Under the pieces are notes generated by a model. The model saw only the letters and a program-made list of their open reading frames with translations. It had not been told where the DNA came from and did not search any database. The translations under genes and the position numbers were made by a program. A stretch of DNA of 64,000 nucleotides, from assembly GCF_020497125.1 (NCBI RefSeq), contig NC_059073.1, positions 13,723,225 to 13,787,224 of the forward strand, written 5' to 3'. This DNA comes from Mauremys mutica (lineage: Eukaryota; Chordata; Testudines; Geoemydidae). This document shows positions 12,741 to 24,710 of the stretch, piece by piece (position 1 is the stretch's first letter; each line of letters starts with the position of its first letter).

Positions 12741-14639
12741 CTTACACACCGATATTTTACAGCAACAAATTATAAATATTTGCAGTGTGCGGCACATTTA
12801 TTTGCCAGTCCATGGCTTCTTGGTTACATACGAATATTTTTGGTATACATAAGAATATTTTTGGCATAAAAGACAACCAGTAGATTAGATAGCCCCTCCT
12901 TTCTGCAAGTGCCTGCCCACACATATATCACAGCTAAAGGAAAATGGGATTTTTTGAAACTTCTTTCTTCAAAATGTTAGCAACACATTGCTGACTATGG
13001 ATGTTGTAATACAAGAGTCAGCATTTTGGGGTAAAAACAGTTGTAAATTTTTGACCTAAACTCATGCTGTACATAGCTACAAATTTCAGTTTGTCACAAG
13101 TCACTTGGACTCTAACTCACTAAAAATTATGCCTCAATGATTCTACACTTAAACTCAGTATTTTAGTGCATGTGCTGAACCAGACTGGATTGCACTTGTG
13201 CATTTTCTCATAAAGATTCTCAAGTCCTGTTACTGAATTTTGCCTTTACTATAGAGTGGTGAGTGTATGGTTTATTTTCGTATGAGGCATGAAAGGATCC
13301 TAACAGCTTTTTGGTACAGTATGTACCTGTTTAATTCCATGATTGTGACTTTTGTGCCCTTGGTAGTTCCTAAGGCTCCACAACTGGAGATTTGGATTAA
13401 AAAAAGTAAATTTTTGTGTTTTGGAATAATTTGCAAGCTGCAAAAGAGGAAATTCCTTGTGATTTTTATCAGGATAAATATGTACTGTTACCAAACATAG
13501 CTGTTAGTGACTGAACTTGCAAGAAGCTGCTAAATTTGCCAAGAAGCATTACTAATTAAAGTAGTTAATTAACAAGAAGCTATGTTAAAATTACTTTGGG
13601 GTTGAGAGAGAGGAGAAAGAGAATTGTAATTAGAAAAAGAAATCACAGTTGCTATTTAGAAAGCTGTTAAGAAAGTTTGCAGGTCTAACTACCGGAAGGA
13701 ACACTGCATTGCAGGTTTGCTTCTTTCATTCATTCATTCTCTTCTCAGTTTTTTAGGAAAGATCTACTGAAGTCTTATGTGTCACAATTTCCAAACAATA
13801 TTGGTTACTCTAATCTAATTTTTTCTATGTCCACATTACATAGATGATTCATAGTCATCCTCTGATTGACTAATACACCCAGATCTTTCTTCTCCTCTTT
13901 CGTTTTAAAAAATGATGTTACGCATTGGAGTAAACCAGGAATGTATGTGTGGATGTGTTGTTGTGATATCTGATCAGAAATTCTGAATTAATTGTATCTG
14001 ATAAAAACTGGCATAGCTATCCAGAATTATGAGTACCTGGTTTCCAGGCAGGTTCTCCAAGTCCGTAGGGGCTGCCATGTTTTAAGTTGATTTCAAGATG
14101 GCAGCTTGCTTCTAATGTCACAAGCAGACTTCTGTGAAACTGCAAGGATGCCCTAAATATCCAGTTTACTTGTTGGGGGCTTCTTTTAAAATGGCATAAA
14201 CTGTGTAACAGCTACAGGTTTCAGACCAAAATGCCCAATTTAGCAGTCTCTCTCTGAACGCAAACTACCAGTACACCCCCGAGTTGTTTTATGCTTATAA
14301 TGAAGTTAGTTTCTCCAGGAAGGGACACCTTGCCTACAGCATCACTTTGTAATATTGCTCTGAATTAAATCCTCATATTTTTTTTTTTGTATTATTTGCT
14401 TTCAGTGTCTTTGTAATTTTCCTCCTTAATACCCTTAAAATAGAATTTCTTTGCTTATTCTTACCGTAGCAGTCAAGATCTGCTGGTGTGGTCTTGCTGC
14501 TGTTTTCTGTAGACTATCCTGTACTGGCAGGAGAGTTTGCCTTTGGAACTTGTGTCGCGCTGCTAGAGCTTGAGCTTCATGAGTTTCAGGGTACAATGTA
14601 AGATGCATTTATTTCACTTAACTTTTGATTGATTTTGTT
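12741..14639. other. Unique AT-rich DNA, no gene seen
   Basis: No named repeat and no coding frame with a recognisable product. Confidence 0.5.
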
Positions 14640-14742
14640 GCTGCTCACTGCTGGTACTGTATTGAAGCTGTGTTTTTATTATTGTAAGCCCCTAGATGCT
14701 CTGGTGCTAGGCAATCTAGAAACATATTAAATAAATGATATT
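14640..14742 (+). repeat. L2/CR1-superfamily 3'-end relic
   Basis: 'tttttattattgtaagcccc' followed by 'tagatgctctggtgctaggcaatctagaaacatattaaataaatgat' resembles the 3' terminus of L2-type LINEs (a gtaagcc motif, then an AAATAAATGA-type tail). Decayed, with no coding part. Confidence 0.4.
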
Positions 14743-16831
14743 GATTTGCTCTTTTTCCCACTTGGCAAACATTTTATTTTGCCATATTTCTAATGCTATC
14801 TGAGACACCGTTTACTGCCTTTATTTTCCTCCTTACTTATGCCTTGGCATCATACAGTGGAGGGGGGCATATCGGTATCTAAATAGAACTACCTAGATAG
14901 GAGATGTTCACAAGAATATGTATTGGGGCCTCTTATTTGTTGGTTAACTGCCACTAAATGGCATCAGAGGGAACTTGCATTGTATTGTGATGTGTTCATC
15001 AATAATACTTGTTTGTACAATAATTTGTCTCAGAAAAACAAGTATCGGATTTTGTTTTCATCCCAGTAAATGTAACTTACCAGATAAGTATCTTATCCTA
15101 TTCTGACCCCCGAGGAATCAACTGGATGAACTTGGTAGGTCTCTCCACCTTCAGTTTCTGTGATAGGAACCATAAGTATTTAGACATTCTCCACTTGATT
15201 TAAAGAGTTATATAATTTGGGCCTTAACTGGTTGACAGTGGCCCTTTCAGATTTGTTTTAATTTGATAAATGCAAGTATGTTTCTTTTCTCCTTCAGTAG
15301 GGAGAAGGGAATATTTTCAGATAGAGGGACAATCCTTCCTTTATCTTAATAAAGACCCCCTACTGGCCCTTGAATTGGTTCCAGAAACTTACTTGCAGTT
15401 TAATCACGAGTTAGAAACCTGTTTGGGGATTTACTCCCATAGTAGCACAGAGCAGAAGGCTGTGCTGAAGCAAGTGAGATGCAATGGCAGCTGCAGGTTT
15501 TCGGAAATACGGTAGAGGTATAAATATGGTTTCCAAGAAGTTTATAGTAGTTGCTGTGAGAACAGAATGCTTTTTTAAAATATAGTAAGTGTAAATCTGT
15601 TTCTAGTGAGACTTTCTCCCCCAGTGACCCACTTTTTCCGGTGAAATAATACAAGGCTAATATTTAGATCAAAACAGTGCTTCCTTGTCAATACATCAGT
15701 TTACTTTTACAACTTGTGAATAGTTGTGTGGTAGGTTCCCGCCTCCCTCACCCGTACTGGTTTATTATAGTTCCAGAAGATTTATATTTTTGTCACTGAG
15801 TCTGCACTGTTTCTTTAATAAGGAAAAACTTAGCTTAAATCTTGCATAACAGTTAAAACACAATTTTCTTGGGAATTTTTGTTTGGGTCTCAGGTCATGC
15901 TTATGTAGGGCCTTAGCTAGAGCTGGTTGACATTTTTTTCATAGAAAGTTTTTCAGCTAACATGAAATTTTTTATTTCAAAATTATGGGGAAATGCCTAC
16001 TTTGCAGTTTCTTACCTTTTTTCACTTAAAAACATGGGGAGAAGAGTGGGGAAAAAAGTTAAAAAGTGAGAGAAAGTTACACTTGACATTTAAATGACTT
16101 TTTCTCATTTTTAAACTTTCTCTCTTCAAATGACAAGAGAAGGACACTCATAGTAACATTTTGAATTTTTTTCCAATGCAGAAAAATTTCAATCTTTTCA
16201 CTGAAAAAATTTGCCCCCCTCTTCCCCCAAAATCCAAAACCCAACCTTTATCTTTTGTTTGCAACTTTTTGTCATCTCCTCACCAAAAAAAAAAAAGGCC
16301 ACTTTTGTCAAGCTTTAGTCTGAGCTTTTTCCTCTCATGTAGGAAACACTAGGTCTGGGAGTGCTTTGAAGCCTCTGGAGGGAAAATGGGTGCCGCACAT
16401 TGCTCACCAAAATCTCTTTCTGCCAACAGCAGAAAGGAAGGGAAATTGAAGGGTGTTTCATCTAGTCACTTTGAAGATGGGGGTTGATATATGCAGTCTC
16501 TGTATGGGCTGAAGAGCTCAATAGGGTCCTAACAGTGTGGAAAGTCAAGAATACTACATGGAAAAACTGGCTTTTCCAATGGCAAGTCTACATGGGAAGT
16601 GAGTAAAGCTAAAGTGAACTAAGGCCACTGTGGCTTAGTAAATTCACCTTGAGCATGTAAGTATTTTAATAGGCACTTAGTACAAAATATTTCTTACAGT
16701 ATAATATTCAGGTTATCTGGACTGCAAAGCACCAATTGCCACAAAAATAATGTTTGCAACATTGTGTCAGTGAAAATCACTTTATACTCTTCTTGAGGTC
16801 GTAATATACATCTCCTCCTCTTATACTAGTG
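14743..16831. other. AT-rich DNA with homopolymer and low-complexity stretches
   Basis: No gene. The stretch 15.93-16.32 kb is rich in AAATTTT-type words and partial inverted repeats (agagaaagtt near 16,068 against aactttctct near 16,117) and ends with an A12 run near 16,285. It may be an eroded foldback repeat, but I cannot define its ends. Confidence 0.45.
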
Positions 16832-17126
16832 CAGGGGTAGGCAACCTATGGCACATGTGCCAAAGGCGGCACGCAAGCTGATTTTCAGTGGCACTCACAC
16901 TGCCTGGGTCCTGGCTCTGCATTTTAATTTAATTTTAAATTAAGCTTCTTAAACATTTTAAAAACCTTATTTACTTTACGTACAACAATAGTTAAGTTAT
17001 ATACTATAGACTTATAGAAAGAGACCCTCTAAAAACATTAAAATGTATTACTGGCACGCGAAACCTTAAATTAGAGTGAATAAATCAAGACTCGGCACAC
17101 CACTTCTGAAAGGTTGCCGACCCCTG
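16832..17126. mobile_element. Non-autonomous hAT transposon (MITE)
   Basis: Terminal inverted repeats start 'caggggtaggcaacctatgg' on the left and end 'aggttgccgacccctg' on the right. The element is flanked by 8-bp duplications with one mismatch: tactagtg at 16,824-16,831 and aactagtg at 17,127-17,134. An 8-bp duplication with CAGGGG termini is diagnostic of hAT elements. The AT-rich 295-bp interior has no open frame, so it depended on a transposase made elsewhere. Confidence 0.85.
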
Positions 17127-17166
17127 AACTAGTGGTAAACAGAAGTCCCACTCACATCCATGAAAT

Positions 17167-17441
17167 CAAGAGTCCCCAATGCGGTGCCCACGGGTGCCAT
17201 GGCGCCCGTGGGGGCATCCAGATGCGCCCACGTCCTGGCCGGCGGTCGAGCGTCCACTGAAATGCCGCCGAAATTTAGCGGCATATCAGTGGCGATGCCT
17301 CCGGATGATGCTGCTTGCTGCCAACAAGCAACGTCATCCAGAGGCGGCGCCGACGAATTTCGGCAGCATTTCGGCGGATGCTCGACCGCCGCCACGGTCC
17401 TTCGTCTGGCGCCCGCCAGACGAAAAGGTTGGGGACCACTG
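17167..17441. mobile_element. Second hAT MITE, GC-rich interior
   Basis: The right end reads 'ggttggggaccactg' and the left end is a decayed partner 'caagagtccccaa'. Flanking octamers catgaaat (17,159-17,166) and cattaaat (17,442-17,449) differ at one base, as expected for a hAT duplication. The GC-rich interior contains inverted copies of 'gccgccgaaat' and 'atttcggcggc'-type words. Apparent open frames of 88-95 codons on both strands are produced by this composition and are not genes. Confidence 0.8.
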
Positions 17442-17449
17442 CATTAAAT

Positions 17450-19493
17450 AGTTTATTTAAAAATGTAATGACAGTAACTTATGAGCGTTAACCTCTGGAG
17501 ATAATGTTTGGGCCATTTATTTTATATTTTATATTTATTTATTCATGTAACATAATATGTGTTCATGACAATTTTCAGACAAATATAAGCAACGGGCCAT
17601 GATCTAAATTAGACATAACACAGCAAGAGAGGAGAATATGGCAGTAAATACAAAGTGATGGAGAGGGGACTGGACAGATGAGGGTTAACAACAGTGAAAG
17701 ACCATAACAAAGTCACACCTCGGAAGGCCCTTTTAATGCTTCTACTCCCATGTGTTATCTCAGCTTCTTCACTAGATCAGCACCTGGTAACTCAATAAAT
17801 CCCACTGGGTGCCCAATACTTCATTTTACAGTTTGCCTGATTACAGAATAGTCTTCTCGACGGATTGATTTCTGACCTGATTCTTTCATTCCTGATTCAA
17901 CTGATTTACTTAATAGTTTTATTAACTACAATTGCCAGTAATTTGTCTTACTAATCATTTTTCTTTTCATACATTGCATCATTTTTGCTACCCATATGCT
18001 TTTAAACTGCCCATTTATATGGATTATCTACTATAAATATGTTATGGCTCATTTGATTCTCTGCATAATTAATTAATTGCTGCTCATTTGATTCCCTTAA
18101 CTCATTTGCTGTCACACAATTAACAAACTCTTTGATTCCTTATTAATTATTTACTCTCTTTTGAATATCTGAATTAATTGACTGTTTAAATTTGCTGTCT
18201 TGCTAATTTGACACCAAATTAATTATGCTTTGATTAATCAACTGCTTACTCATCACTTACCTATAAAACGTCCGTGCCTACCATTCTAGCTGTATTGATA
18301 GTTACTTTGTTTAGTTATATTACAGTGAGGGGGACAGAATCAGGAAGGAGGGAAACAAGGTGAAGGTCAGCAATGGAAAACTAACAAAAAATGGGTTTTA
18401 GAAGGGATTTGAAAAAGTGAGAGTTTACCTGGTAGGGCCAGGAAGGAGGCACAGGTGAACTAGCACTATAAATATACTAGATCTTTGCTGAAATTGAAAG
18501 AGTTAATGAAGCATCATGGGAAGCCTTTGATTCAGAAACAGTCATTTTTGTCTACTTTGTGGTTCTTTAGATATTTTGCCCTCATTCTTTATTACCAAGG
18601 ATTTTTCTGTGAAAAGTTGTCTCTTACTCATTGTCAGCAAATCCAAATCCAAAATAAATTAAAAAAAATATATCATGTCCTGTTGTTTTAAGAGCACAAA
18701 GGATTTTGATCCTTTAAATTACACAAGGATACATGGTATCACTTAATTTATCTTAATATCTGCGATATACTAGTTTAATCCTTGGTGTTACGAGTTTTGT
18801 TCTATTCTGAATTCTTCCATACTATACTTAGAGTAGGGTCAGTGTGTCCTATTAAATAATTACCATTGTTGCTGCTTAATAAGTTAGTAAAGGTAAACTT
18901 TCCTCCACTGCTGACACTCATTGTACTTAGTATTCTTTGATTGCCAGCCAGTTGATTTTTTTTCTCTCTCTTTTCTCTGTCTATTGGGCAGTCAGTTTCT
19001 TTCTTGGAGGAAGCCTGGGGAGGCAGAACCTTTTCCATTTAATTACTGCCTTTGACTCCAGCTTCTTATCTTTCTAAAGATATCTCCTCCTGCCTACCTA
19101 GTCTGTGCATTATGTTCTACATTGTGTTCTGTCTTCATAGCTGCAGAAATTTTGAGAAAAAGAGTGTGTGCATTATTACATATTACAAATGCATTTCTGA
19201 ACAAAAATGTTTATTAGACTGTAGAAGTACTAAGTACTAAGCACTTGCTTAAGTACTTTGATGAATTTAGGCCTTAGTAATGTTCTCCTGAGGGATTTGC
19301 TGTTGCAAAAATAGATCTTTCAAGCAGAAGTATGGCCTTCTAAATTGAAAAGCAGCTTTTTAAAAACTTTAACAGTTGGAGTAGAATTTTGTATTTTTAT
19401 TTTAAAGAAAAATGTATATCAAACTACAAGGATCTTCTGTAGCTATCAAAGAAGCTGAGAGATCTAGGTCAAAGCATGTCCCTCAAGCACTTG
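17450..19493. other. Unique DNA; AT-rich block with recurrent TTAATTA and TTTGATT words
   Basis: No gene. The stretch 17,860-18,270 has an unusual density of TTAATTA, CATTTGATT and TGATT words, described in findings. The remainder is unremarkable. Confidence 0.5.
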
Positions 19494-19590
19494 TCCTGGT
19501 TTACTTCTGTTTAACACCTATTTTATGCCAATGTAAATCCATAGATTTCAGTAAAGGTACACCAGCATAAAGCCGGAGTAACACAGTGAT
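19494..19590. repeat. Short palindromic interspersed repeat
   Basis: 'gtcctggtttacttctgttt' and the right part 'ggtacaccagcataaagccggagtaac' are imperfect reverse complements around 'ccatagatttcagt'. It resembles the widespread sauropsid foldback repeat that also occurs at 53,091-53,185. Confidence 0.45.
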
Positions 19591-19862
19591 GTTTTCTTTA
19601 GTCTAATTTATTAAATAGAGAAGAATCACATACAAATGCAGGATTATCTATTTGTTGAAGAGCCTATCATGAATAAATCACATGATTTTTCCATTGGTTG
19701 AAGTATTGTTAGGGGGAGGAGAGTTGAGTCAGCTAAAATACAGCAATGGCTTCCTTTCATCTACACTGCGAGTAATGCTCACTGTAGCCACTCATTTCCA
19801 TATATGCTGCTATTGAATAGAGGAAGAAATAGTATGAGAAGAAAAGTATACAAGGTGTTAAA

Positions 19863-20265
19863 TATCAGAGGTGTAGCCGTGTTAGTCTGGATCTGTAGAA
19901 GCAGCAAAGAGTCCTGTGGCACCTTATAGACTAACAGACGTATTGGAGCCTGAGCTTTCGTGGGTTAATACCCACTTCGTCGGATGCATGTAGTGGAAAT
20001 TTCCAGAGGCACGTATATATATGCAAGCAAGAATCAGGCTGGAGATAACGAGGTCAGTTCAGTCAGGGAGGATGAGGCACTCTTCTAGCAGTTGAGGTGT
20101 GAAAGCCAAGGGAGGAGAAACTGCTTTTGTAGTTGGCAAGCCATTCACAGTCTTTGTTTAATCCTGAGCTGATGGTGTCAAATTTGCAGATGAACTGAAG
20201 CTCAGCAGTTTCTCTTTGAAGTCTGGTCCTGAAGTTTTTTTGCTGCAGGATGGCTACCTTTAAAT
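19863..20265 (-). mobile_element. PLE 3' tail, 5'-truncated, with 11-bp target duplication
   Basis: The sense is on the minus strand. The right side encodes the last codons after the nuclease (the reading resembles the LL-W/N end of the PLE ORF). It is followed by a 3' untranslated tail with the signature 'gctttcgtgggttaatacc' and 'cacttcgtcggatgcatg', ending 'gtgttagtctggatctgta' on plus. Direct duplications aaggtgttaaa flank it at 19,852-19,862 and 20,266-20,276. The signature resembles but differs from that of the 3-kb copy (ttaata in place of ctaaaa), so this is another subfamily. Confidence 0.85.
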
Positions 20266-20276
20266 AAGGTGTTAAA

Positions 20277-21024
20277 GAAATTTAGCAGTCTAGTTGCATC
20301 ATCGAACATATTATTTGTATACATTGAATCAGTGGTTGCAGTTGGCACAACTCAGGGAGAGGCAGATTACTTTACCAGAAACCATTGACTTCTCATACTT
20401 TTATATTGTACCTAAATATTAGCAATTGGTTTGTTTTTGTTATTGTTTAAAAATGGTTATATAATGCTGTTGCATACTTGCCAACTTTTAAAAACTATAA
20501 ATAGGGACACAGCTTTTAATCTTGAAATATACCAGACTAGGAAAGAGCATGGTGGGTTGTTTTTTTTAACAGTGTGGAAAAATGACTAACTTGTAAATAG
20601 GGAGAGCAGACATCTGATGCTGTTTTCCTCTGTCAATTTAGAAAGAATTGGTGTTGTATGTGAAAGTAAAGTGTATGAAGAAGTTTAATATTAGACAACT
20701 TAATGGTCTAAATACCAAATAAGAATGTTTCTCAACAATAAAAATATATAGGAAGTGTTTGAAATAAGATCTGCCTTAGCAGCAAAGCACTACCCATGGC
20801 TCACTTCCAAAGTGTAGTAGTAATCCTCAGAACAATATGATTAGGCTTGGAAGGATTAGATTTGTATCAGTAAATGTTGGTAAACATCAATTTCACTGTA
20901 TACACACAATCAAAATTTATAGATAGGCAAAATAAAAAAAGTTGCTTGATAACTTATTAGAGTTTGATTTAAGGATATTTACTTTGTGTATTTTGACGTG
21001 ATGTTGACAATTTGTGTTTTAACA
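20277..21024. other. Unique AT-rich DNA, no gene seen
   Basis: No supported feature. Confidence 0.5.
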
Positions 21025-21032
21025 GTTATAAA

Positions 21033-21550
21033 CAGGGCCGGCTCTAACTTTTTTGCCACCCCAAGAAAAACATTTTTTTTTAAAATAAGGCACTGCTCCG
21101 CCGTAACACCCCCCCCCCCCGAGTGCTGCCCTACCCTGCTGAAGCAACCCCACCAAAACACCCCCCCCCGAGCGCTGCGCTGCCGCACTGTAACAACCCC
21201 CCCTCGAGCGCCACCCTGCCGCGCCGAAACAACCCTCCTTGAGCGCCGCCCTGCCCCGCCAAAACAACCCCCCCAGAGACGCCCTGCCCTGCCGAAACAA
21301 CCCCCCACCGAGCACTGCACCGCAGCGCCGAAACAAACAACCCGCGAGTGCTGCCTGGCCGAAACAAATGAACAAAAAACCTCGAGCGCCGCCCCACTGA
21401 AGCAAAAAACAAACAAACCCCGAGTGCCGCCCCACCAAACCAAAAAAACCCCAAACCCTGAGCGCTGCCCCTCACCGGAAGATTGGCCGCCCCTTACAAG
21501 GTGCCACCCCAAGCACGTGCTTGGTCGGCTGGTGCCTGGAGCTGGCCCTG
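21033..21550. mobile_element. hAT-type non-autonomous element with internal minisatellite
   Basis: The left end 'cagggccggctctaac' and the right end 'gagctggccctg' are inverted repeats. A perfect 8-bp duplication, gttataaa, flanks the element at 21,025-21,032 and 21,551-21,558, which fixes both borders and the hAT-type insertion. The core, about 21,090-21,480, is a GC-rich array described separately. Long open frames on both strands (up to 195 codons) are artefacts of the stop-poor array. Confidence 0.85.
21090..21480. repeat. Minisatellite of about 35-bp units inside the hAT element
   Basis: Roughly ten imperfect units follow the pattern gagcgcygccctgcc, then gccgaaacaa, then a run of C. 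Units vary in the C-run and in added aaacaaa segments. The array lies wholly within the element's ends. Confidence 0.7.
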
Positions 21551-21558
21551 GTTATAAA

Positions 21559-22775
21559 GCTTTAACTTTTTGAATTTCAAGGTCTACTGTCATTAAATAA
21601 TTCTTGTATGTCTCCCTCTCTCCCCCATAGTCTGACACACCCTCCCAATAATTTTCCACAAATGTGAAAATTTAAATAGATAAAAATAGAAAAAACTTTC
21701 TTAAAACGAACATCAGTATTGTCCATCAAAATTATAGAAAATAAAAATCAAATTCTGCCAAGCCTAAGTATGATATTCTTATGTGAGTACACTTAAAAAG
21801 GTTTATGTAGAGTTCAGACATCTTACAAAATTAGTTTGAAAGGCTAGAGAGTGTTTGAGTGGAATACTTGTTATATACTAATTAGAAATCAGTTGAAGAT
21901 TTTGTATTTACAGCTCTATATTCTTTAACTTTCATAAAGATCTACTGACCATCAACTTTTATAGTACCTCAATTAATATATTAGTACTATTATGTTAAAT
22001 GCCCCAAAACTTTATCACAGAGTTAAAGTTGCAGTGATACCATGGAGCCTTCGAGAACATGGAGAGTGGCTAAACTTAAACCTCTAAAAACCAGGAAATG
22101 AAGAGCTAAAGTAGCACAAATTTAAACGTCTGAAAACCAGGAAATACAAAATAAGATACATGTCATCCCACAGTGCAACCTTAACACTGCCTTCTTTGAG
22201 CGATGCCCCAACACAATAACACACAGACTAGCACTCTGCTCTCTCCAGTGCTGCAGGACACCTTGGGAATAGAGCACAGGAGTACTGTAGGTTAAATGCT
22301 AGTACTTTTTCTTGCTAAGACAAAACTCTGATTTAGGGCAGGTGTAGCAACAGGAGCTACCTATTTTTGCCTATACTGAGCCTACTTCACACAGACTTGT
22401 AAAATGTCAAAATGTAACTACCCTTCAACGTTATCCTCAGGATTCCTTCTGGGATGTAGCCTTCATTTACCCCTCAGTAGGCCCTAGAGACAATTGTCAT
22501 GTGTGCTATCAGACTGCAAGAAAACCTCAAATGACACACCCTACAAAATTCAGTGCTGAAGTGAGGTATACTTGATTCCTCCAAGTATGCTTGCATCTCT
22601 CTCCTGGTTACAATCACAGCTCTGTCAACCTGCTCCAACTAATTCTTCCACCATTCAATGCACATGTAACACAGTAAATGCAGTTGGAATGCATAGAGAA
22701 AAATGGTGGAATTCAAATCTCTGAATCACAACACAAACAATAGCACAGTCTCTTAGTCCTTCCTCATATCTGCAT
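21559..22775. other. Unique AT-rich DNA with a small imperfect duplication
   Basis: No gene. An imperfect pair 'aaacctctaaaaaccaggaa' (from about 22,078) and 'aaacgtctgaaaaccaggaa' (from about 22,124) forms a local duplication with about a 46-bp period. Confidence 0.5.
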
Positions 22776-23005
22776 ATTATAGATTTTAGGGAGGGAAGAG
22801 ACCATTACATCATCTAGGCTGACCTCCTGTGTAACACAGGCCAGAGAATTTCACCCAGTTTTACTGCTCTATTGGGCCTAACACCTTGTGTTTGATTAAA
22901 GCATCTTCCGGAAAGGCCTCTAGCCTTGAACTGAAGATCTTAAGAGAAGGAGAATTCACCACTTCCCTTGGCAGTTTATTAAGCTTTGCAGCACCCTTAC
23001 TGACC
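22776..23005 (-). repeat. CR1-superfamily LINE 3' end
   Basis: The plus strand reads 'tagattttagggagggaaga', 'ccattacatcatctaggctg', then 'gaattcaccacttcccttgg'. This is the reverse complement of a CR1 subfamily 3' region (…agggaagtggtgaattctcc… …ggaggtcagc…). No coding sequence is retained. Confidence 0.65.
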
Positions 23006-23037
23006 CATTTCCAGTAGCTATTGCCAGCTCCCGGGTG

Positions 23038-23485
23038 GCAGAGTTAAGGCTGCATTGTAGCGGGTGAGGTGCGTCTTGACTTTGTTGGGGAGTGGGTTTT
23101 TTTGTTTTTTGTTTTTGTTTTCGGAGTTGTAAGTTTAGCCCTTCCACATTCTGAAAGGGCACAGCGAGGGCTTACATTTAGCCGGAGCTGTCTGGAGCAG
23201 AACTCTAGTAAATATTTTCAAACCACTGGAAGGAGGGGGGACTGCGAGCCATTTTCAGGGGGTTCACAGAGCCCTGTGGCTGAAGCCCGGAGCCCTGAAA
23301 CCCGAGCCCTGGAGCGCCTCATGGAGCCGAAGCCCTGAGGCTCCTCTCCTGAGGGGCTAAAGTCCCAAAACTCTGCTGCAGCTGAAGCCAGGAGCCCCAA
23401 ATGGGGCTGGGGGGGGCCTCCAGGAAATAATCTATAAGAATTTAAGCCCTGGCCATGATGCACAACTGGGCAAATTTAACTCTGC
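23038..23485. repeat. GC-rich block, possible MITE
   Basis: The block contains reiterated 'gagccctg' and 'gaagccc' words and is bounded by a perfect 10-bp inverted pair, gcagagttaa at 23,038-23,047 and ttaactctgc at 23,476-23,485. No target duplication is visible, so the assignment to a DNA transposon is weak. Open frames in this block are compositional. Confidence 0.35.
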
Positions 23486-23714
23486 ATTAACTAAGATTTT
23501 TGGCATTGAATTTCCTTGTTTGTTTAAAAAAAAATTCTTAGCACCCTGATGTAACTCAAACTAGCTCTCCTGTTCTACTGCCTCTGGCTCCTTCACAGTA
23601 ATTACCCCAGTCACACAATGCACTGTCGGTAACTTCACTGCCCCTGCATCATCTCCTTGTCTCCTGCCTGTCTTTCCAGCACAACTTGGTTTTCCTCTTT
23701 CAGCCATCCTCCCC

Positions 23715-24031
23715 ACAGAGAGGCAGGCAACCTGTGGAACTCCTTGCCTGAGGAGGTTGTGAAGGCTATGACTATAACAGCGTTTAAAAGAGAACTAGAT
23801 AAATTCATAGAGGTTAAGTTCATTAATGGCTATTAGCCAGGTTGGGTAAGGAATGGTGTCCCTAGACTCTTTGTCAGAGGGTGGAGATGGATGGCAGGAG
23901 AGAGGTCACTTGATCATTACCTGTTAGGTTCACTCCCTCTGGGACACCTGGCACTGGCCACTGTCGCTAGACAGGATACTGGGCTGGATGGACCTTTGGT
24001 TTGACCCAGTATGGCCATTCTTATGTTCTTA
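23715..24031 (+). repeat. CR1-like LINE 3' end ending in TTCTTATG-type repeat
   Basis: 'aacctgtggaactccttgcc' (coding remnant WNSLP) leads into 'gacaggatactgggctgg', 'atggacctttggt' and 'cagtatggccattcttatgt'. The same 3' end occurs at 28.43-28.88 kb and ends the long LINE at 32.69 kb. The coding remnant matches the extreme C-terminus of CR1 ORF2. Confidence 0.75.
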
Positions 24032-24157
24032 GGCATCAGCAAGGGACCTGCAGATTGAAGGGCTGGAGAGGGGAACGGTGCAGAGACTAGCATGGACTCA
24101 GTGGCAACATTTTTTGAAAAGCGGGACAGATAGTGGATGGGGAGGCATGAAAGTAAC

Positions 24158-24390
24158 AATTGTCCAGTGGTTAGTGCTTGGTATTTGGGAGACCTGGGTT
24201 CAATTACCTGCTCCGCTGCAGATTTCCTGTGTGACCTCAAGTAAGTCTTTTAGTCTGTCTGTGTCTCATTTTTTCAAGCTGTAAAATGGGGCTAATAATA
24301 GTACCTCACTATGGTGTTTTGAGGATAAATACATTATACTGAGACACACTCGGATATTATGCTGATGAGGGCCAGATAAGTACCTACCAT
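24158..24390 (+). repeat. MIR SINE
   Basis: The sequence runs 'cagtggttagtgcttggtat', 'gggagacctgggttcaatta', 'tgtgtgacctcaagtaagtc', 'tctcattttttcaagctgta' then 'aaatggggctaataatagta'. This follows the MIR order: tRNA-like head with B-box-like ggttcaa, core, L2-like tail. An old amniote-wide SINE. Confidence 0.75.
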
Positions 24391-24469
24391 TTACTGAATG
24401 ATAGATGTGGGGGCTTGAGGAGGGGATGAAACTGAAGCTCTCTGGCATCCCCTACTGCACATAGCTGAC

Positions 24470-24710
24470 ACCGCCTTTCCTCCCCCCCTCTTCCCTACAC
24501 TGTTCCAACACGCCCGTGCTCCGATCTCTCGTATTGCTCACTCCCTTGCCACTGTTCCGACGTCTCCAACATTTCCTCCATTATTCCCATTGCTCCAAGC
24601 TCCCACGACTTCTCCCAGTCCCGCCACCACACATCCCTGCTGCTTTCAGTCTCCCCCACCACAAACACTAGCTCTACCCTTCTCCTTGCTACTTCACTCC
24701 TCATAAACTT
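24470..24710. repeat. Pyrimidine-rich tract
   Basis: About 240 bases are dominated by C and T on the plus strand with recurring 'ctcc', 'gttcc' and 'cgac' words. No gene. It could be a degenerate minisatellite or a repeat fragment I cannot name. Confidence 0.4.

Noticed and set aside
15930..16320. Possible foldback transposon in AAATTTT-rich DNA
   Set aside because: Partial inverted words exist, but I could not define ends or a target duplication.
17129..17451. Open frames of 88-95 codons on both strands
   Set aside because: They coincide with a GC-rich hAT MITE bounded by an 8-bp duplication.
20979..21573. Overlapping open frames of 114-195 codons on both strands
   Set aside because: All lie in the stop-poor GC minisatellite of a hAT element. 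Products are low-complexity and both strands are open.
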